This document shows positions 9,286-17,743 of a stretch of 64,000 bases of DNA, one piece after another. The stretch spans positions 124,001 through 188,000 of the forward strand of contig JBGAGO010000004.1 in assembly GCA_044226655.1 (NCBI GenBank), given 5' to 3'. The notes beneath the pieces were generated by a model. The model was not told the origin of the DNA. It ran no database searches and saw only the letters and a program-made list of their open reading frames with translations. A program made the position numbers and the translations under genes. How positions within the stretch are numbered: position 1 is the stretch's first letter; every line of letters starts with the position of its first letter. The stretch is from JBEVOS01 sp044226655. Its GTDB lineage: Bacteria > Pseudomonadota > Alphaproteobacteria > Caulobacterales > Aquidulcibacteraceae.

Positions 9286-10143
9286 CTACGTTGTGGGGCA
9301 CCGGAGCGCGCGGCTTTCGCGCGCGGCGAGGTCGCGCACGGCTTGCGCAGCTTGCGGATAGCGGCGCGGCAGATCGCGGAAGGCGCCGCAGGCCTGATCC
9401 GTGCGGTCCATGCCGCCCAGCGCCATGCCGAGACGCACCAAGGCTTCCGGCGCGCGCGGCCCGCTCGGCGTGCGGCGCAGATAATCGAGAAAGCCCTGCG
9501 CCGCGGGCTCATAATTGTTCCGCGCCAGCAGCGTGAACGCGTACCAGAAGCGCCCATCCGCCGCTGTCGGCGCATCGGCGAAGCGGGTCAGGAAATCCTG
9601 GAACGCGGCCTCCGCCTCCGCGAGACGGCCATTGGTCAGCAGCGTGCGTGCGCGCGAATAGGCTTCGCCCGCATCGCCGGGCAGATCGCTCGCCGGCAGC
9701 GTGCCGAGCTGGCCGACTTGCGCGGGCGGCGGCGTGGCGGGCGGCGGCGAAGCTGGCGGGGGCGCGGCCTGCGCGCGCGGCGGCGGCGCCTGATCAACGG
9801 GCGCCGTCGGCGGAGATGCGGGCGCTGCGCCGCCACCGCCTTGGCCAGTCTGCGCCGCATCATGCGCGTCACGCACCACGGCGAGATCGTTCACCATAGC
9901 CTGCAGGCGCGCCACTTCGCGCTGCGCTTCGATCAGCTGGCGCTGCAAATCTTCCTGCGCGGCGGTCGATTCCTGAAGCTGGCGCTCCAATTCCTCGATC
10001 CGGTCCTGCCGGACATCGGCTGGCGCGGGCATCGTGATGGGCGCTGCGCGGTCGCGCCCGTCCCGGCTCTGCGCGGATGCGGGCGCGGCCAGCGAAACGC
10101 ACGCGAAAGCGATTGCCAGGGCCGTGGGCAGACTGGGTTTCAT
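9286..10143 (-). CDS. cpoB: Cell division coordinator CpoB (YbgF), Tol-Pal associated
   Basis: Periplasmic protein linking peptidoglycan synthesis with Tol-driven outer-membrane constriction. The ATG at 10143 (MKPSLPTALA) begins a signal peptide ending around SLAAPASAQ. Residues about 40-85 form a Glu/Gln/Arg-rich coiled coil, the usual trimerisation stalk, followed by a long Pro/Ala linker. The C-terminal half has TPR repeats (AYSRARTLLTNGRLAEAEAAFQ; FWYAFTLLARNNYEPAAQGF). It is last in the tolQRAB-pal-cpoB series. Start codons further upstream would add a charged leader before the signal peptide. Confidence 0.93.
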   Translation of the reverse strand: MKPSLPTALAIAFACVSLAAPASAQSRDGRDRAAPITMPAPADVRQDRIEELERQLQESTAAQEDLQRQLIEAQREVARLQAMVNDLAVVRDAHDAAQTGQGGGGAAPASPPTAPVDQAPPPRAQAAPPPASPPPATPPPAQVGQLGTLPASDLPGDAGEAYSRARTLLTNGRLAEAEAAFQDFLTRFADAPTAADGRFWYAFTLLARNNYEPAAQGFLDYLRRTPSGPRAPEALVRLGMALGGMDRTDQACGAFRDLPRRYPQAAQAVRDLAARESRALRCPTT

Positions 10144-10207
10144 GACAATCTGCTTACGCGACCCGCTCGGCAAAAATGCGGCGCCGAGTTGCGCCGCCGC
10201 AACAGCC

Positions 10208-10717
10208 TTACGACACCGCGCCGCTGACGATTTGCGAATGGGCGTTGCGGTTCAGCGACCACGCCTCTTCGTTCGAGCGCGGATCGAGCGGCCGTTCCTT
10301 GCCGTAGGAGATGGTCTGGATGCGGTTCGGCGAGACGCCGAGCGAGACCAGATAATCGCGCGCGGCGGCGGCGCGGCGGGCGCCGAGGGCGAGATTGTAT
10401 TCGCGCGTGCCGCGCTCATCGCAATTGCCGGCGACGAGGATTTGCACGCTCGGATAACGCTGCAGCCAGGCGGCCTGACGTTCGAGAATTTGGCGCGCTT
10501 CCATCGACAGATCGGAGCGATCGAGGCCGAAGAACACGCGATCGCCGACGCTGACGCGGAAATCTTCGACCGAACCCGGCGTGGGCCCGCGCGGCGCTTC
10601 CGGCTGCACCGGGCCGCTCGGCCCGGTCGGGACTTCCGTTACAGTGCGCGGATGGCTGGCGCAGGAAGCCAAGGCTGTCGCTGCCGCCAAGGCTGCGAAA
10701 ATGGCGATTTGGCGCAT
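10208..10717 (-). CDS. pal: Peptidoglycan-associated lipoprotein Pal
   Basis: Outer-membrane lipoprotein that binds peptidoglycan and cycles with TolB. The signal peptide ends in the lipobox LASC, giving lipidated Cys19. The OmpA-like domain contains NCDERGTREYNLALGARRA, the diaminopimelate-binding loop and helix. At 169 residues it has normal length. An upstream GAGGAG lies about ten bases before the ATG. It sits between tolB and cpoB; the 97-base tolB-pal gap leaves room for an internal promoter. Confidence 0.97.
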   Translation of the reverse strand: MRQIAIFAALAAATALASCASHPRTVTEVPTGPSGPVQPEAPRGPTPGSVEDFRVSVGDRVFFGLDRSDLSMEARQILERQAAWLQRYPSVQILVAGNCDERGTREYNLALGARRAAAARDYLVSLGVSPNRIQTISYGKERPLDPRSNEEAWSLNRNAHSQIVSGAVS

Positions 10718-10814
10718 GACAGTTTTTCTCCTCGGTCTCGTCGTTAACGGGGCCGCCCCTCAATAGCGAAGGAGGACGATAGCCAATCTCAATGTCAATT
10801 CAACGGCGCACGCG

Positions 10815-12158
10815 TCATGGGAGCAAAGGCGACCATGCCGGATCCGAAGCGTCCGTCGGCGTAGCGACTTCGCGTAAATTTTGTCCTGTCAGATCGATCG
10901 ACATCAGCCGCGGCGGCCCGCCCGGCCGCTCCTCGCGGAAAAACATGATGACGCGGCCATTGGGCGACCATGTCGGCCCCTCTTCAAAATAGGCGTCGGT
11001 CAGGATGCGCTCATCGCTGCCGTCCGGTTTCATCACGCCAATCGCGAACCGTCCGCCGCTCTGGCGCGTAAACGCGATCAAATCGCCGCGAGGCGACCAG
11101 ACCGGCGTCGAATATTGGCCCTGCCCAAAACTGATGCGGTGCGCGCCCGAACCATCGCCGCCCATCACATAAAGTTGTTGGCCGCCGCTGCGGTCAGAGG
11201 TGAACACGATCTGGGCGCCGTCGGGCGAATAGGACGGCGAGGTGTCGATCGCGGGATGGTTGGTTAACCGCACCGCCTGGCGCGTACGCAAATCCATCGC
11301 GAAGATTTCGGAATTGCCGTTGAGATCGCGCGTCATGATCACACGCTGGCCATCCGGCGAAAACCGCGGCGCGAACGAAAGGCTCGCGGAAGAGTCCAGC
11401 ACCTCGCGGCGATTGGTTTCGAGATTGTAGAGATAGACGCGCGCGCGCACGCCATCGTCGAACGCCATATAGGTGATGAGCAGGTTCGACGGCGAAAACC
11501 GCGGCGTCAGCACGCTTTCATTGGCGCCGGTGAGGAAGGATTGGTTAGCGCCATCCTGATCCATCATCATCAGCCGCTTGACGCGCCGCCCGCGCGGGCC
11601 GGTTTCCGAGACGAACACGATGCGGCTGTCGAAATAGCCGCGCTCGCCCGTCAGCCGCTCATAGATCTGATCGGCCACGCGGTGCGCGATGCGGCGCCAA
11701 TTATCCGGCGTCGTCGCAAACGATTGCGCCGCCATCTCCTGCTGGCCGAGCACGTCCCACAGCCGGAACTCGATGCTGAGCCGCCCATCCGCCAGCATCG
11801 TGGCCTGCCCCACGACCAAGGCCTGCGCCGAGATCGCGGCCCAATCGGGAAAGCGCGGCGGCACGTCCACGCCCTGAATGCGTTCGATGAACGCGGCCGG
11901 ATCAATCGAGCGGAACAGACCCGAGCGTTCGAGATCGGCGCGGATGACGCCCGAGACGTCATGGCCGAGGCCCGACGAGGCCTGATCCTGGCCCAGGAAA
12001 TCCGGCACCGCGATCGGCATCGGATTCATGTGCCCGCCATAGATATCGACATGCGCTTGCGCGAAGGCGCGCTGCGGCAACGATGCAAAGGCGGCCAGCG
12101 CCAACAGGCACAGCAAGGCCGCGCGGGAGAAGTTCGTGAGACGGGTGTGTGCGCTCAT
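10815..12158 (-). CDS. tolB: Tol-Pal system translocation protein TolB
   Basis: Periplasmic beta-propeller that receives force from TolA and releases or binds Pal. The ATG at 12158 (MSAHTRLTNF) gives a signal peptide cleaved near RAFA-Q. An alpha/beta N-terminal domain is followed by WD40-like repeats with the TolB pattern FSPDG..I.F, for example RFSPDGQRVIMTRD, SYSPDGAQIVFTSD and TWSPNGRVIMFF. The start lies two bases after the tolA stop, so the pair is likely translationally coupled. Confidence 0.97.
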   Translation of the reverse strand: MSAHTRLTNFSRAALLCLLALAAFASLPQRAFAQAHVDIYGGHMNPMPIAVPDFLGQDQASSGLGHDVSGVIRADLERSGLFRSIDPAAFIERIQGVDVPPRFPDWAAISAQALVVGQATMLADGRLSIEFRLWDVLGQQEMAAQSFATTPDNWRRIAHRVADQIYERLTGERGYFDSRIVFVSETGPRGRRVKRLMMMDQDGANQSFLTGANESVLTPRFSPSNLLITYMAFDDGVRARVYLYNLETNRREVLDSSASLSFAPRFSPDGQRVIMTRDLNGNSEIFAMDLRTRQAVRLTNHPAIDTSPSYSPDGAQIVFTSDRSGGQQLYVMGGDGSGAHRISFGQGQYSTPVWSPRGDLIAFTRQSGGRFAIGVMKPDGSDERILTDAYFEEGPTWSPNGRVIMFFREERPGGPPRLMSIDLTGQNLREVATPTDASDPAWSPLLP

Positions 12159-12160
12159 GA

Positions 12161-12907
12161 TCACTGATTTCGCGGATGGAAGGTGTAGGTCATTTCCCGC
12201 CAGATATCGTAATGATCCCTGAGGATCGGATCGTCGGGAAACGGAAACGGATCGCATTGGCGCATGGCGCGCAAGGCATAGTCAACCGCGACCCGCATTT
12301 CCGGATCGCCTTGATAGGAGGTCGGCGAGACCACGCGCGGATTGCCACGCAGATGGCCGTTGCGGTCGAATTCGATATCGAGCGTCACCACCAGCCGATC
12401 GGGATCGCGCATATCCGCCAGCGAACGGCGGCAATTGTTGCGGTCGATATGCGCGCGCGCCACGGCCGCGAGGTGATCCTGGATGCGCGCCGTCTCGGCC
12501 GAAGACAGCCCCGCCCCGCGCCGCACCGTATCGCCGCGCTGCGCGCGATCGACATGCTGGCGCGCATCGCTCGGGCGCTGCTTGTCGAGCATGAGCTCGC
12601 GCTCTAGCGCCGCGAAATCGGTTTCATAGCGCTGGCGCGGCCGTTGCGGCGTCGGAGCGGGCGCCGGCTCCGGCTCGGCTTCCTGCGCATTGACCGGCTG
12701 CTCCTGCGGCGCGGGCGCATCGGGCGCCTGTGATTCAGGATCGGGCGAGGTCGCGCTCACATTCGTGACGTCGGAAATGTTCAGCACTTCGACGGGCACG
12801 ACATTGCCTTGCGGCGCCAATTCGCTGTGCGCGGCGGGCCAGGCCACCAGCGTCAGCATCACGGCGCCGGCGTGCCCGATCGCGGAGACGATCCAGCCGG
12901 GGCGCAT
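12161..12907 (-). CDS. tolA: TolA-like energy transducer of the Tol-Pal system
   Basis: Couples the TolQR proton-driven motor to TolB/Pal across the periplasm. The N-terminus carries one transmembrane anchor (MRPGWIVSAIGHAGAVMLTLVAW). Next come a Pro/Glu/Ala-rich spacer (about 55-95) and a charged segment. The C-terminal domain (about 140-245) is TonB/TolA-like (DRLVVTLDIEFDRNGHL). At 248 residues it is much shorter than enterobacterial TolA because the long helical domain II is largely replaced by the Pro-rich spacer. Assignment rests on topology and position between tolR and tolB. Confidence 0.9.
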   Translation of the reverse strand: MRPGWIVSAIGHAGAVMLTLVAWPAAHSELAPQGNVVPVEVLNISDVTNVSATSPDPESQAPDAPAPQEQPVNAQEAEPEPAPAPTPQRPRQRYETDFAALERELMLDKQRPSDARQHVDRAQRGDTVRRGAGLSSAETARIQDHLAAVARAHIDRNNCRRSLADMRDPDRLVVTLDIEFDRNGHLRGNPRVVSPTSYQGDPEMRVAVDYALRAMRQCDPFPFPDDPILRDHYDIWREMTYTFHPRNQ

Positions 12908-12908
12908 C

Positions 12909-13375
12909 TCACTCGCGCCGTTCAGGCGCCGCGGGCGCAGGCGCGTTCAGCGTGTCGGTGACGAGGCCGATATTGGTGAGCCCCGCCTGCTTCATCACCG
13001 CCAGCACATCGGCGACGCGGCCATAATCGGCCTGCGCATCGGCGCGGATGAACACGCGCCGGTCATAGCCTTCGCGCCCGATCGCCTGCAGCCGGCCGAG
13101 CAATTCGCTGCGCTGGATTTGCGTTTCCTGCAGGAAGATCGAACCGTCCGCCCGGATCGAAAGCGTCAGCGGCGAGGTTTCCGACGGCAATTGCTTGGCG
13201 CTGGTGCGCGGCAATTCGAGTTCGATGCCGGTTTGCAGCAAAGGCGCCGTGATCATGAACACGATCAGCAGCACCAGCATCACATCCACGAACGGCGTGA
13301 CATTGATCTCCGCCAGGCGCCCGCGGCGGCGATGGCGCCCGCGCCCATTGCGCGCGGAGAGCATGCCCATCGCCA

Positions 13376-13376
<1 letters not shown>
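12909..13376 (-). CDS. tolR: Biopolymer transport protein TolR (ExbD family)
   Basis: Inner-membrane component that forms the Tol proton channel with TolQ. After a basic cytoplasmic N-terminus (GRHRRRGRLAEINVTPFVDV), one transmembrane helix follows; it contains the conserved Asp of the NVTPFVDVMLVLLIVFM motif required for proton passage. The ExbD periplasmic domain follows (VFIRADAQADYGRVADVLAVMKQAG). It overlaps the tolQ stop by one base and ends two bases before the tolA start. Confidence 0.97.
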
Positions 13377-14068
<692 letters not shown>

Positions 14069-14139
14069 CCGCGCTCCCGCCCCGCCCGGGGACCTATCGC
14101 CCCGCCTCCAGCCGCCGGGTCATTGGGCGGAGGAGTTTG

Positions 14140-14604
14140 TCAAAAGGTGGACGCGGAGGGTTCAAGGAAGGGTTTAAGCCGCTCAACCAGCAGCGGCGGC
14201 GGCTTCTTGGGGCGGCCTGTGAGCGAGATGCAACAGGCCTCGACCTGGGCCCGCGCGATCTCCGCGCCGGCCTTCAGTAGCGCCTGCGAAATGAGCAGCC
14301 GCGGACCGCGCACCTCGTCGTAGCGGGTGCGAACCACCAGCGCGTCGTCGATCCGCGCCGGCTTCACAAAATCGAGAGTGATCCGGTTCACCGCGAACGC
14401 GGTGGGGTTTTCCTCTTCCAGCAGCGCCGCGTGGGCGATGCCCGCCACGCGCAGAAAATCGCTCCGTCCGCGCTCGAAATAGCGCAGATAATTGGCGTGA
14501 TAGACGACCCCGGAAAAATCCGTGTCCTCATAGTAAATGCGCACCGGCAGGAAATGCGTGCGCCCTTCGATGCGCCCGGCGCTCGGCTGATCGGTTTCGC
14601 TCAT
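14140..14604 (-). CDS. ybgC: Tol-Pal-associated acyl-CoA thioesterase YbgC
   Basis: Hotdog-fold thioesterase found at the head of many tol-pal operons. The catalytic signature RIYYEDTDFSGVVYHANYLRYFERGR contains the Asp of the 4-hydroxybenzoyl-CoA thioesterase type. The ATG at 14604 (MSETDQPSAG) is preferred; the longer frame upstream encodes a basic Cys/Gly leader without homology. A 71-base gap separates it from tolQ. The 122 bases upstream are shared with the divergent lipoprotein-hydrolase gene and must contain the tol operon promoter. Confidence 0.93.
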   Translation of the reverse strand: MSETDQPSAGRIEGRTHFLPVRIYYEDTDFSGVVYHANYLRYFERGRSDFLRVAGIAHAALLEEENPTAFAVNRITLDFVKPARIDDALVVRTRYDEVRGPRLLISQALLKAGAEIARAQVEACCISLTGRPKKPPPLLVERLKPFLEPSASTF

Positions 14605-14726
14605 GGCCGAACCAAAACCCGTCCGACGCGCGCCCGCAATCCCGGCCCGCGGCCTCTCGCATCTTCCGCAGAAAGCGAACGCGCGTTGGCCCGGCACGCC
14701 GCCCGCGCTATTTCTCCCGCAACCCC

Positions 14727-15587
14727 ATGATCCGCGCCTTGGCCACCGTCGCCGCCCTCACCCTGCTCGCCGCCTGCGCCGCCCCCCAGCCGCCGCCGAG
14801 CGAGCGCTTCCCCGTGCCGCGCGATTATCCGCCGGGCGTGATGGAGGAAGGCGGCTTCGTCTCGGGCGCGCCGGAAGGCTGGCGGCTGAGCTATCTGAAG
14901 ACCGGCCCGCGCGCCCATCTCGGCTGGCGCATCGTGGTGGTCTCCGGCACGCCGTCCTGGCCGGCCTATTGGGCCCCCACGATCGCGGCCCTGCCGGACG
15001 ATGTCGAAATGATCGTGGTCGCGCGGCCTGGCTTTTCGACCAGCGAACCGCAGGAAGCGGTGCCGAGCCTGCGCCGCCAGGCCGACGCCATCGCCCCCCT
15101 GCTCGATGCGCCGGACGGCCGGCCCGTCCTGCTGGTCGGCCAGAGCTTCGGCGCGCCGATCGCGGCCATCATGGCCGGCGCCCATCCGGGCCGGGTGAAG
15201 GGCCTGGTGCTGGTGTCGAGCTATTTCGGCGTGCGCGGCGCGACCGCGAACCGTCTGTTCGGCGTCGGCCGGCTGGTGCGCTGGGCGCTGCCGCGCGATT
15301 TCAGGAATTCAGTCACCGAGGTCTCTGCCCAGCCCGCCCAGCTGCCGGAGGCTTGGACGGCCCTGGAAAGCCTGCGCGTCCCGATCACCTTCATCCATGG
15401 CGACCGGGACACTTTCGTGCCCATCGCCAGCGCCGAACAAGCCGCCCAGCGCGTCCACGCCCTATTCGTCACCGCGCCCGGCGGGGATCATTTCCTCAAC
15501 GCCTGCTGCGTGCCGGCGCTGATCGGGGCGTTCGAGGGGACCATGGCGCGGTCGGACGCGGCGAACGCGGCCCCCGCGCCGGGCTGA
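14727..15587 (+). CDS. Alpha/beta hydrolase, predicted lipoprotein
   Basis: 286 residues starting with a lipoprotein signal, lipobox LLAACA. The hydrolase triad is visible: nucleophile Ser in GQSFGA, acid in HGDRDTF and His in GGDHFLN. The Pro-rich segment after the lipid anchor is a linker. It is divergent from ybgC and upstream of rplY but 105 bases away from it, so probably monocistronic. The substrate is unknown; the fold suggests an ester, lactone or lipid. Confidence 0.8.
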   Translation: MIRALATVAALTLLAACAAPQPPPSERFPVPRDYPPGVMEEGGFVSGAPEGWRLSYLKTGPRAHLGWRIVVVSGTPSWPAYWAPTIAALPDDVEMIVVARPGFSTSEPQEAVPSLRRQADAIAPLLDAPDGRPVLLVGQSFGAPIAAIMAGAHPGRVKGLVLVSSYFGVRGATANRLFGVGRLVRWALPRDFRNSVTEVSAQPAQLPEAWTALESLRVPITFIHGDRDTFVPIASAEQAAQRVHALFVTAPGGDHFLNACCVPALIGAFEGTMARSDAANAAPAPG

Positions 15588-15691
15588 GCCGCCCCGCCCT
15601 ACTCCCCCGCCTTGCCCCGCCTTGCCCCTCTGGCGCTCTTCCGCTAAGAGCGCCGCTTCCTTTTCAGACCCGAACATCAAAGGGGCCTCCG

Positions 15692-16330
15692 GTGGCCGGC
15701 ATTGTCTTGAACGTCGAGAAGCGTGAACGCCTGGGCACGGGCGGCGCGCGCGCCACGCGCAACGCGGATTTGCTGCCGGGCGTGCTCTATGGCGGCGCGC
15801 GCGGCGCGATCCCGATCGAGCTCAAGAAGGACGAAGTGCTGACGGCGATCCGCTCGGGCAAGTTCGTGTCGCACCTGATCGAGATCAATCACCGCGGCGA
15901 GCGCCAGCCGGTGATCCCGAAGGCGATCCAATACCACCCGGTTTCCGACCAGCCGATCCATATCGACCTCTACCGCGTGGAAGAGGATTCCGAGATCGAC
16001 GTCGAAGTGCCGGTGCATTTCAAGAATCAGGAAGCCTCGCCGGGCCTCAAGCGCGGCGGCGTGCTCAACATCGTCGCGCACACGCTGAAAATGCGCGTGC
16101 CGGCGCTGAAAATCCCGGAAGAGATCGTGGTCGATCTCACCGGCCTCGATATCGGCGCGGTGGTGCACTTGTCGGCGCTGGCGCTGCCGGACGGCGCAAC
16201 GCCGCTGACGCGTGAAAAGGATCTCACCGTCGCCACCATCGCCGGACGCCTCGCCGAAGAGGCTGAATCGGCGGCGCCTGCCGCTGACGCCGCCGCCGCG
16301 GCGCCGGCTGACGGCGAAAAGAAGAGCTGA
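15692..16330 (+). CDS. rplY: 50S ribosomal protein L25 / general stress protein Ctc
   Basis: Binds 5S rRNA in the large subunit. The N-terminal L25 domain (ARATRNADLLPGVLYGG) is followed by the TL5/Ctc C-terminal beta domain (about 95-190) and an Ala/Asp/Glu-rich tail. The start is GTG at 15692 (VAGIVLNVEKRERLG); the same frame is open far upstream, but that region is antisense or covers the hydrolase gene and has no L25 homology. It is followed by pth, the standard alphaproteobacterial order. Confidence 0.95.
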   Translation: MAGIVLNVEKRERLGTGGARATRNADLLPGVLYGGARGAIPIELKKDEVLTAIRSGKFVSHLIEINHRGERQPVIPKAIQYHPVSDQPIHIDLYRVEEDSEIDVEVPVHFKNQEASPGLKRGGVLNIVAHTLKMRVPALKIPEEIVVDLTGLDIGAVVHLSALALPDGATPLTREKDLTVATIAGRLAEEAESAAPAADAAAAAPADGEKKS

Positions 16331-16344
16331 CGCACGGCGATTCT

Positions 16345-16373
16345 ATCCTCCCGCGCGTCGGTGCGGGTAGGAT
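16345..16373 (+). promoter_or_regulatory. Stem-loop over the pth ribosome-binding region
   Basis: ATCCTCCCGC and GCGGGTAGGAT pair apart from one bulge and place the AGGA-type ribosome-binding bases of pth inside the stem, seven bases before its ATG. No T-run follows, so a translational effect is more plausible than termination. This is a structural prediction only. Confidence 0.3.
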
Positions 16374-16379
16374 CGGGTC

Positions 16380-16988
16380 ATGTTGCTCTTGGTGGGGCTC
16401 GGCAATCCGGGCGCGAAATACGCAGGCAATCGGCACAATATCGGCTTCATGGCCGTGGACGCGATCGCCCGCGCCCATGGCTTCGGCCCGTGGAAGAAGA
16501 AGTTCCGCGGCGAGACCGCGGAAGGCGCCATCGCCGGCGTCAAAACCCTGCTGCTGAAGCCGCAGACTTTCTACAATGACAGCGGCCACGCCGTCGCCGA
16601 GGCCGCGAAATTCTACAAACTCGCCGCGCATGACGTGGTGGTGTTCTACGATGAGATCGATCTGGCGCCCGGCCGCTTCCGCATGAAGCGCGGCGGGGGT
16701 GCAGCCGGCAATAATGGCGTGCGTTCGATCACCGCCTGGTTCGGCGACGATTTCCGCCGCGCGCGTCTGGGCACGGGCCATCCGGGCCATAAGGACAAGG
16801 TGATGGGCCACGTGCTGAGCGATTTCGCCAAAAGCGAAGCCGATTGGGTCGCCGCGCTGCTCGACGCCGCCGCCAAGGCCGCCCCCCTGCTCGCGCAAGG
16901 CGAGGACGACAAATACCAGGCCGAAGTGATGCGCCTCGCCCCCGCCGTCAAAGCCGATCCGCGCAAGGGCCCCGAGGACGCGCCTTGA
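16380..16988 (+). CDS. pth: Peptidyl-tRNA hydrolase
   Basis: Releases peptides from tRNAs dropped by stalled ribosomes; essential. Starts MLLLVGLGNPGAKYAGNRHNIG with the catalytic His of the NRHN motif. Further family motifs are LLLKPQTFYNDSG, VFYDEIDLAPG and the GGGAAGNNGVRSI loop. At 202 residues it has a slightly Lys/Pro-rich tail. Its stop codon overlaps the -35-like element of the following toxin-antitoxin operon. Confidence 0.97.
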   Translation: MLLLVGLGNPGAKYAGNRHNIGFMAVDAIARAHGFGPWKKKFRGETAEGAIAGVKTLLLKPQTFYNDSGHAVAEAAKFYKLAAHDVVVFYDEIDLAPGRFRMKRGGGAAGNNGVRSITAWFGDDFRRARLGTGHPGHKDKVMGHVLSDFAKSEADWVAALLDAAAKAAPLLAQGEDDKYQAEVMRLAPAVKADPRKGPEDAP

Positions 16989-17021
16989 CACGGATACACT
17001 GACACACGTATACACGGATAC
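16985..17021 (+). promoter_or_regulatory. Promoter and direct-repeat operator of the toxin-antitoxin operon
   Basis: A consensus -35 TTGACA (16985-16990) lies 18 bases before TATACA (17009-17014), which ends seven bases before the ATG at 17022, so the transcript would begin at or next to the start codon. Two copies of ACACGGATACA (16988 and 17012) lie 24 bases apart and flank the promoter, with the dyad GTATAC at 17008-17013. This is the layout of an autoregulatory operator. No ribosome-binding match precedes the ATG. Confidence 0.55.
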
Positions 17022-17423
17022 ATGGCGAATGTGACCGTCACATTGGAAGGCGCGGTCTTGGCCGAGGCGCGCCAGGAAGCCGAGCGGCAGGGCAAGAGCC
17101 TGTCGCGCTATCTGGCCGATCTGGTCACGGCCGAGCAGGAGCGATTGCGCACGGAAAGGATGGCGGCGATGGATGCGTTTTTCGAAGTCGCCAAGAGCGT
17201 GAAGCTCGCCGGCGCGCCCCACAAATTTGATCGCGACGAGATCTATGACGAAGCTGTTTCTCGACACGAGCGTGGTGATCTACGGTTTGGACCCGCGCGC
17301 GCCGTCGAAGCAGGCGCGCTGCCTCGCGTGGCTGAAACGGGCGGCGGAGCGGAATTCGCTCACGATCAGCCCGCAAGTGTGCGCCGAGGCGCGAAGCGTC
17401 GCGGTCAAAAAGCTGAAGATTGA
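17022..17423 (+). CDS. Putative antitoxin of a type II PIN-toxin module
   Basis: The first 75 or so residues (MANVTVTLEGAVLAEARQEA, then a Glu/Arg-rich helical segment and HKFDRDEIYDEAVSRHERGD) look like a ribbon-helix-helix DNA-binding antitoxin with a C-terminal toxin-binding arm. The frame then continues about 55 codons through the start of the PIN gene, a 179-base overlap, giving an Ala/Gly/Arg-rich tail that is probably a by-product of the overlap. The ATG follows directly after a promoter with repeats. The assignment is by context with the PIN gene. Confidence 0.7.
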   Translation: MANVTVTLEGAVLAEARQEAERQGKSLSRYLADLVTAEQERLRTERMAAMDAFFEVAKSVKLAGAPHKFDRDEIYDEAVSRHERGDLRFGPARAVEAGALPRVAETGGGAEFAHDQPASVRRGAKRRGQKAED

Positions 17424-17679
17424 GGCCGGGGACGCCGCCAAGGCGGTCCTCGGCCTCTTGCCGTTCTGCACCGCGCCCTATGGCGCCGAAGAGGTGCGCA
17501 CAGCGCTGCAGCTCAATGCGAAATGGCGGCTCTCCTGGTGGGAAAGCCTCATCATCGCCTCTGCGCTGGCCGCCAAATGCACCCATCTTTTGACGGAAGA
17601 CGGCCAGTCCGCACCGGTGATCGAGGGCTTGAAGATCATCGATCCATTCGTCACCGCGCCCGACGATGTGCTCGCCTAG
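17245..17679 (+). CDS. PIN-domain ribonuclease toxin (VapC-like)
   Basis: 144 residues starting MTKLFLDTSVVIYGLDP, with the first metal-binding Asp of the PIN fold. A later acidic position lies in WESLIIASALAAKCTHLLTED, the usual central Glu and C-terminal Asp region. PIN toxins of this size cleave tRNA or rRNA; the target here is unknown. The ATG at 17245 lies inside the antitoxin frame, so expression is likely coupled. The module interrupts the otherwise conserved pth-ychF neighbourhood. Confidence 0.85.
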   Translation: MTKLFLDTSVVIYGLDPRAPSKQARCLAWLKRAAERNSLTISPQVCAEARSVAVKKLKIEAGDAAKAVLGLLPFCTAPYGAEEVRTALQLNAKWRLSWWESLIIASALAAKCTHLLTEDGQSAPVIEGLKIIDPFVTAPDDVLA

Positions 17680-17743
17680 TTCTGTTGCGGCGGGGCTCGC
17701 CGCTTGCGGGGCGCGCGCGGCCATGCGAGGGGCGGGCTGACCG

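Noticed and set aside
14603..15691. Possible 5' extension of rplY
   Set aside because: The open frame is a shadow of the lipoprotein hydrolase gene; L25 homology begins at the GTG at 15692.
17227..17244. Upstream start for the PIN toxin
   Set aside because: Adds six residues before the canonical MTKLFLDTS opening of a PIN domain.
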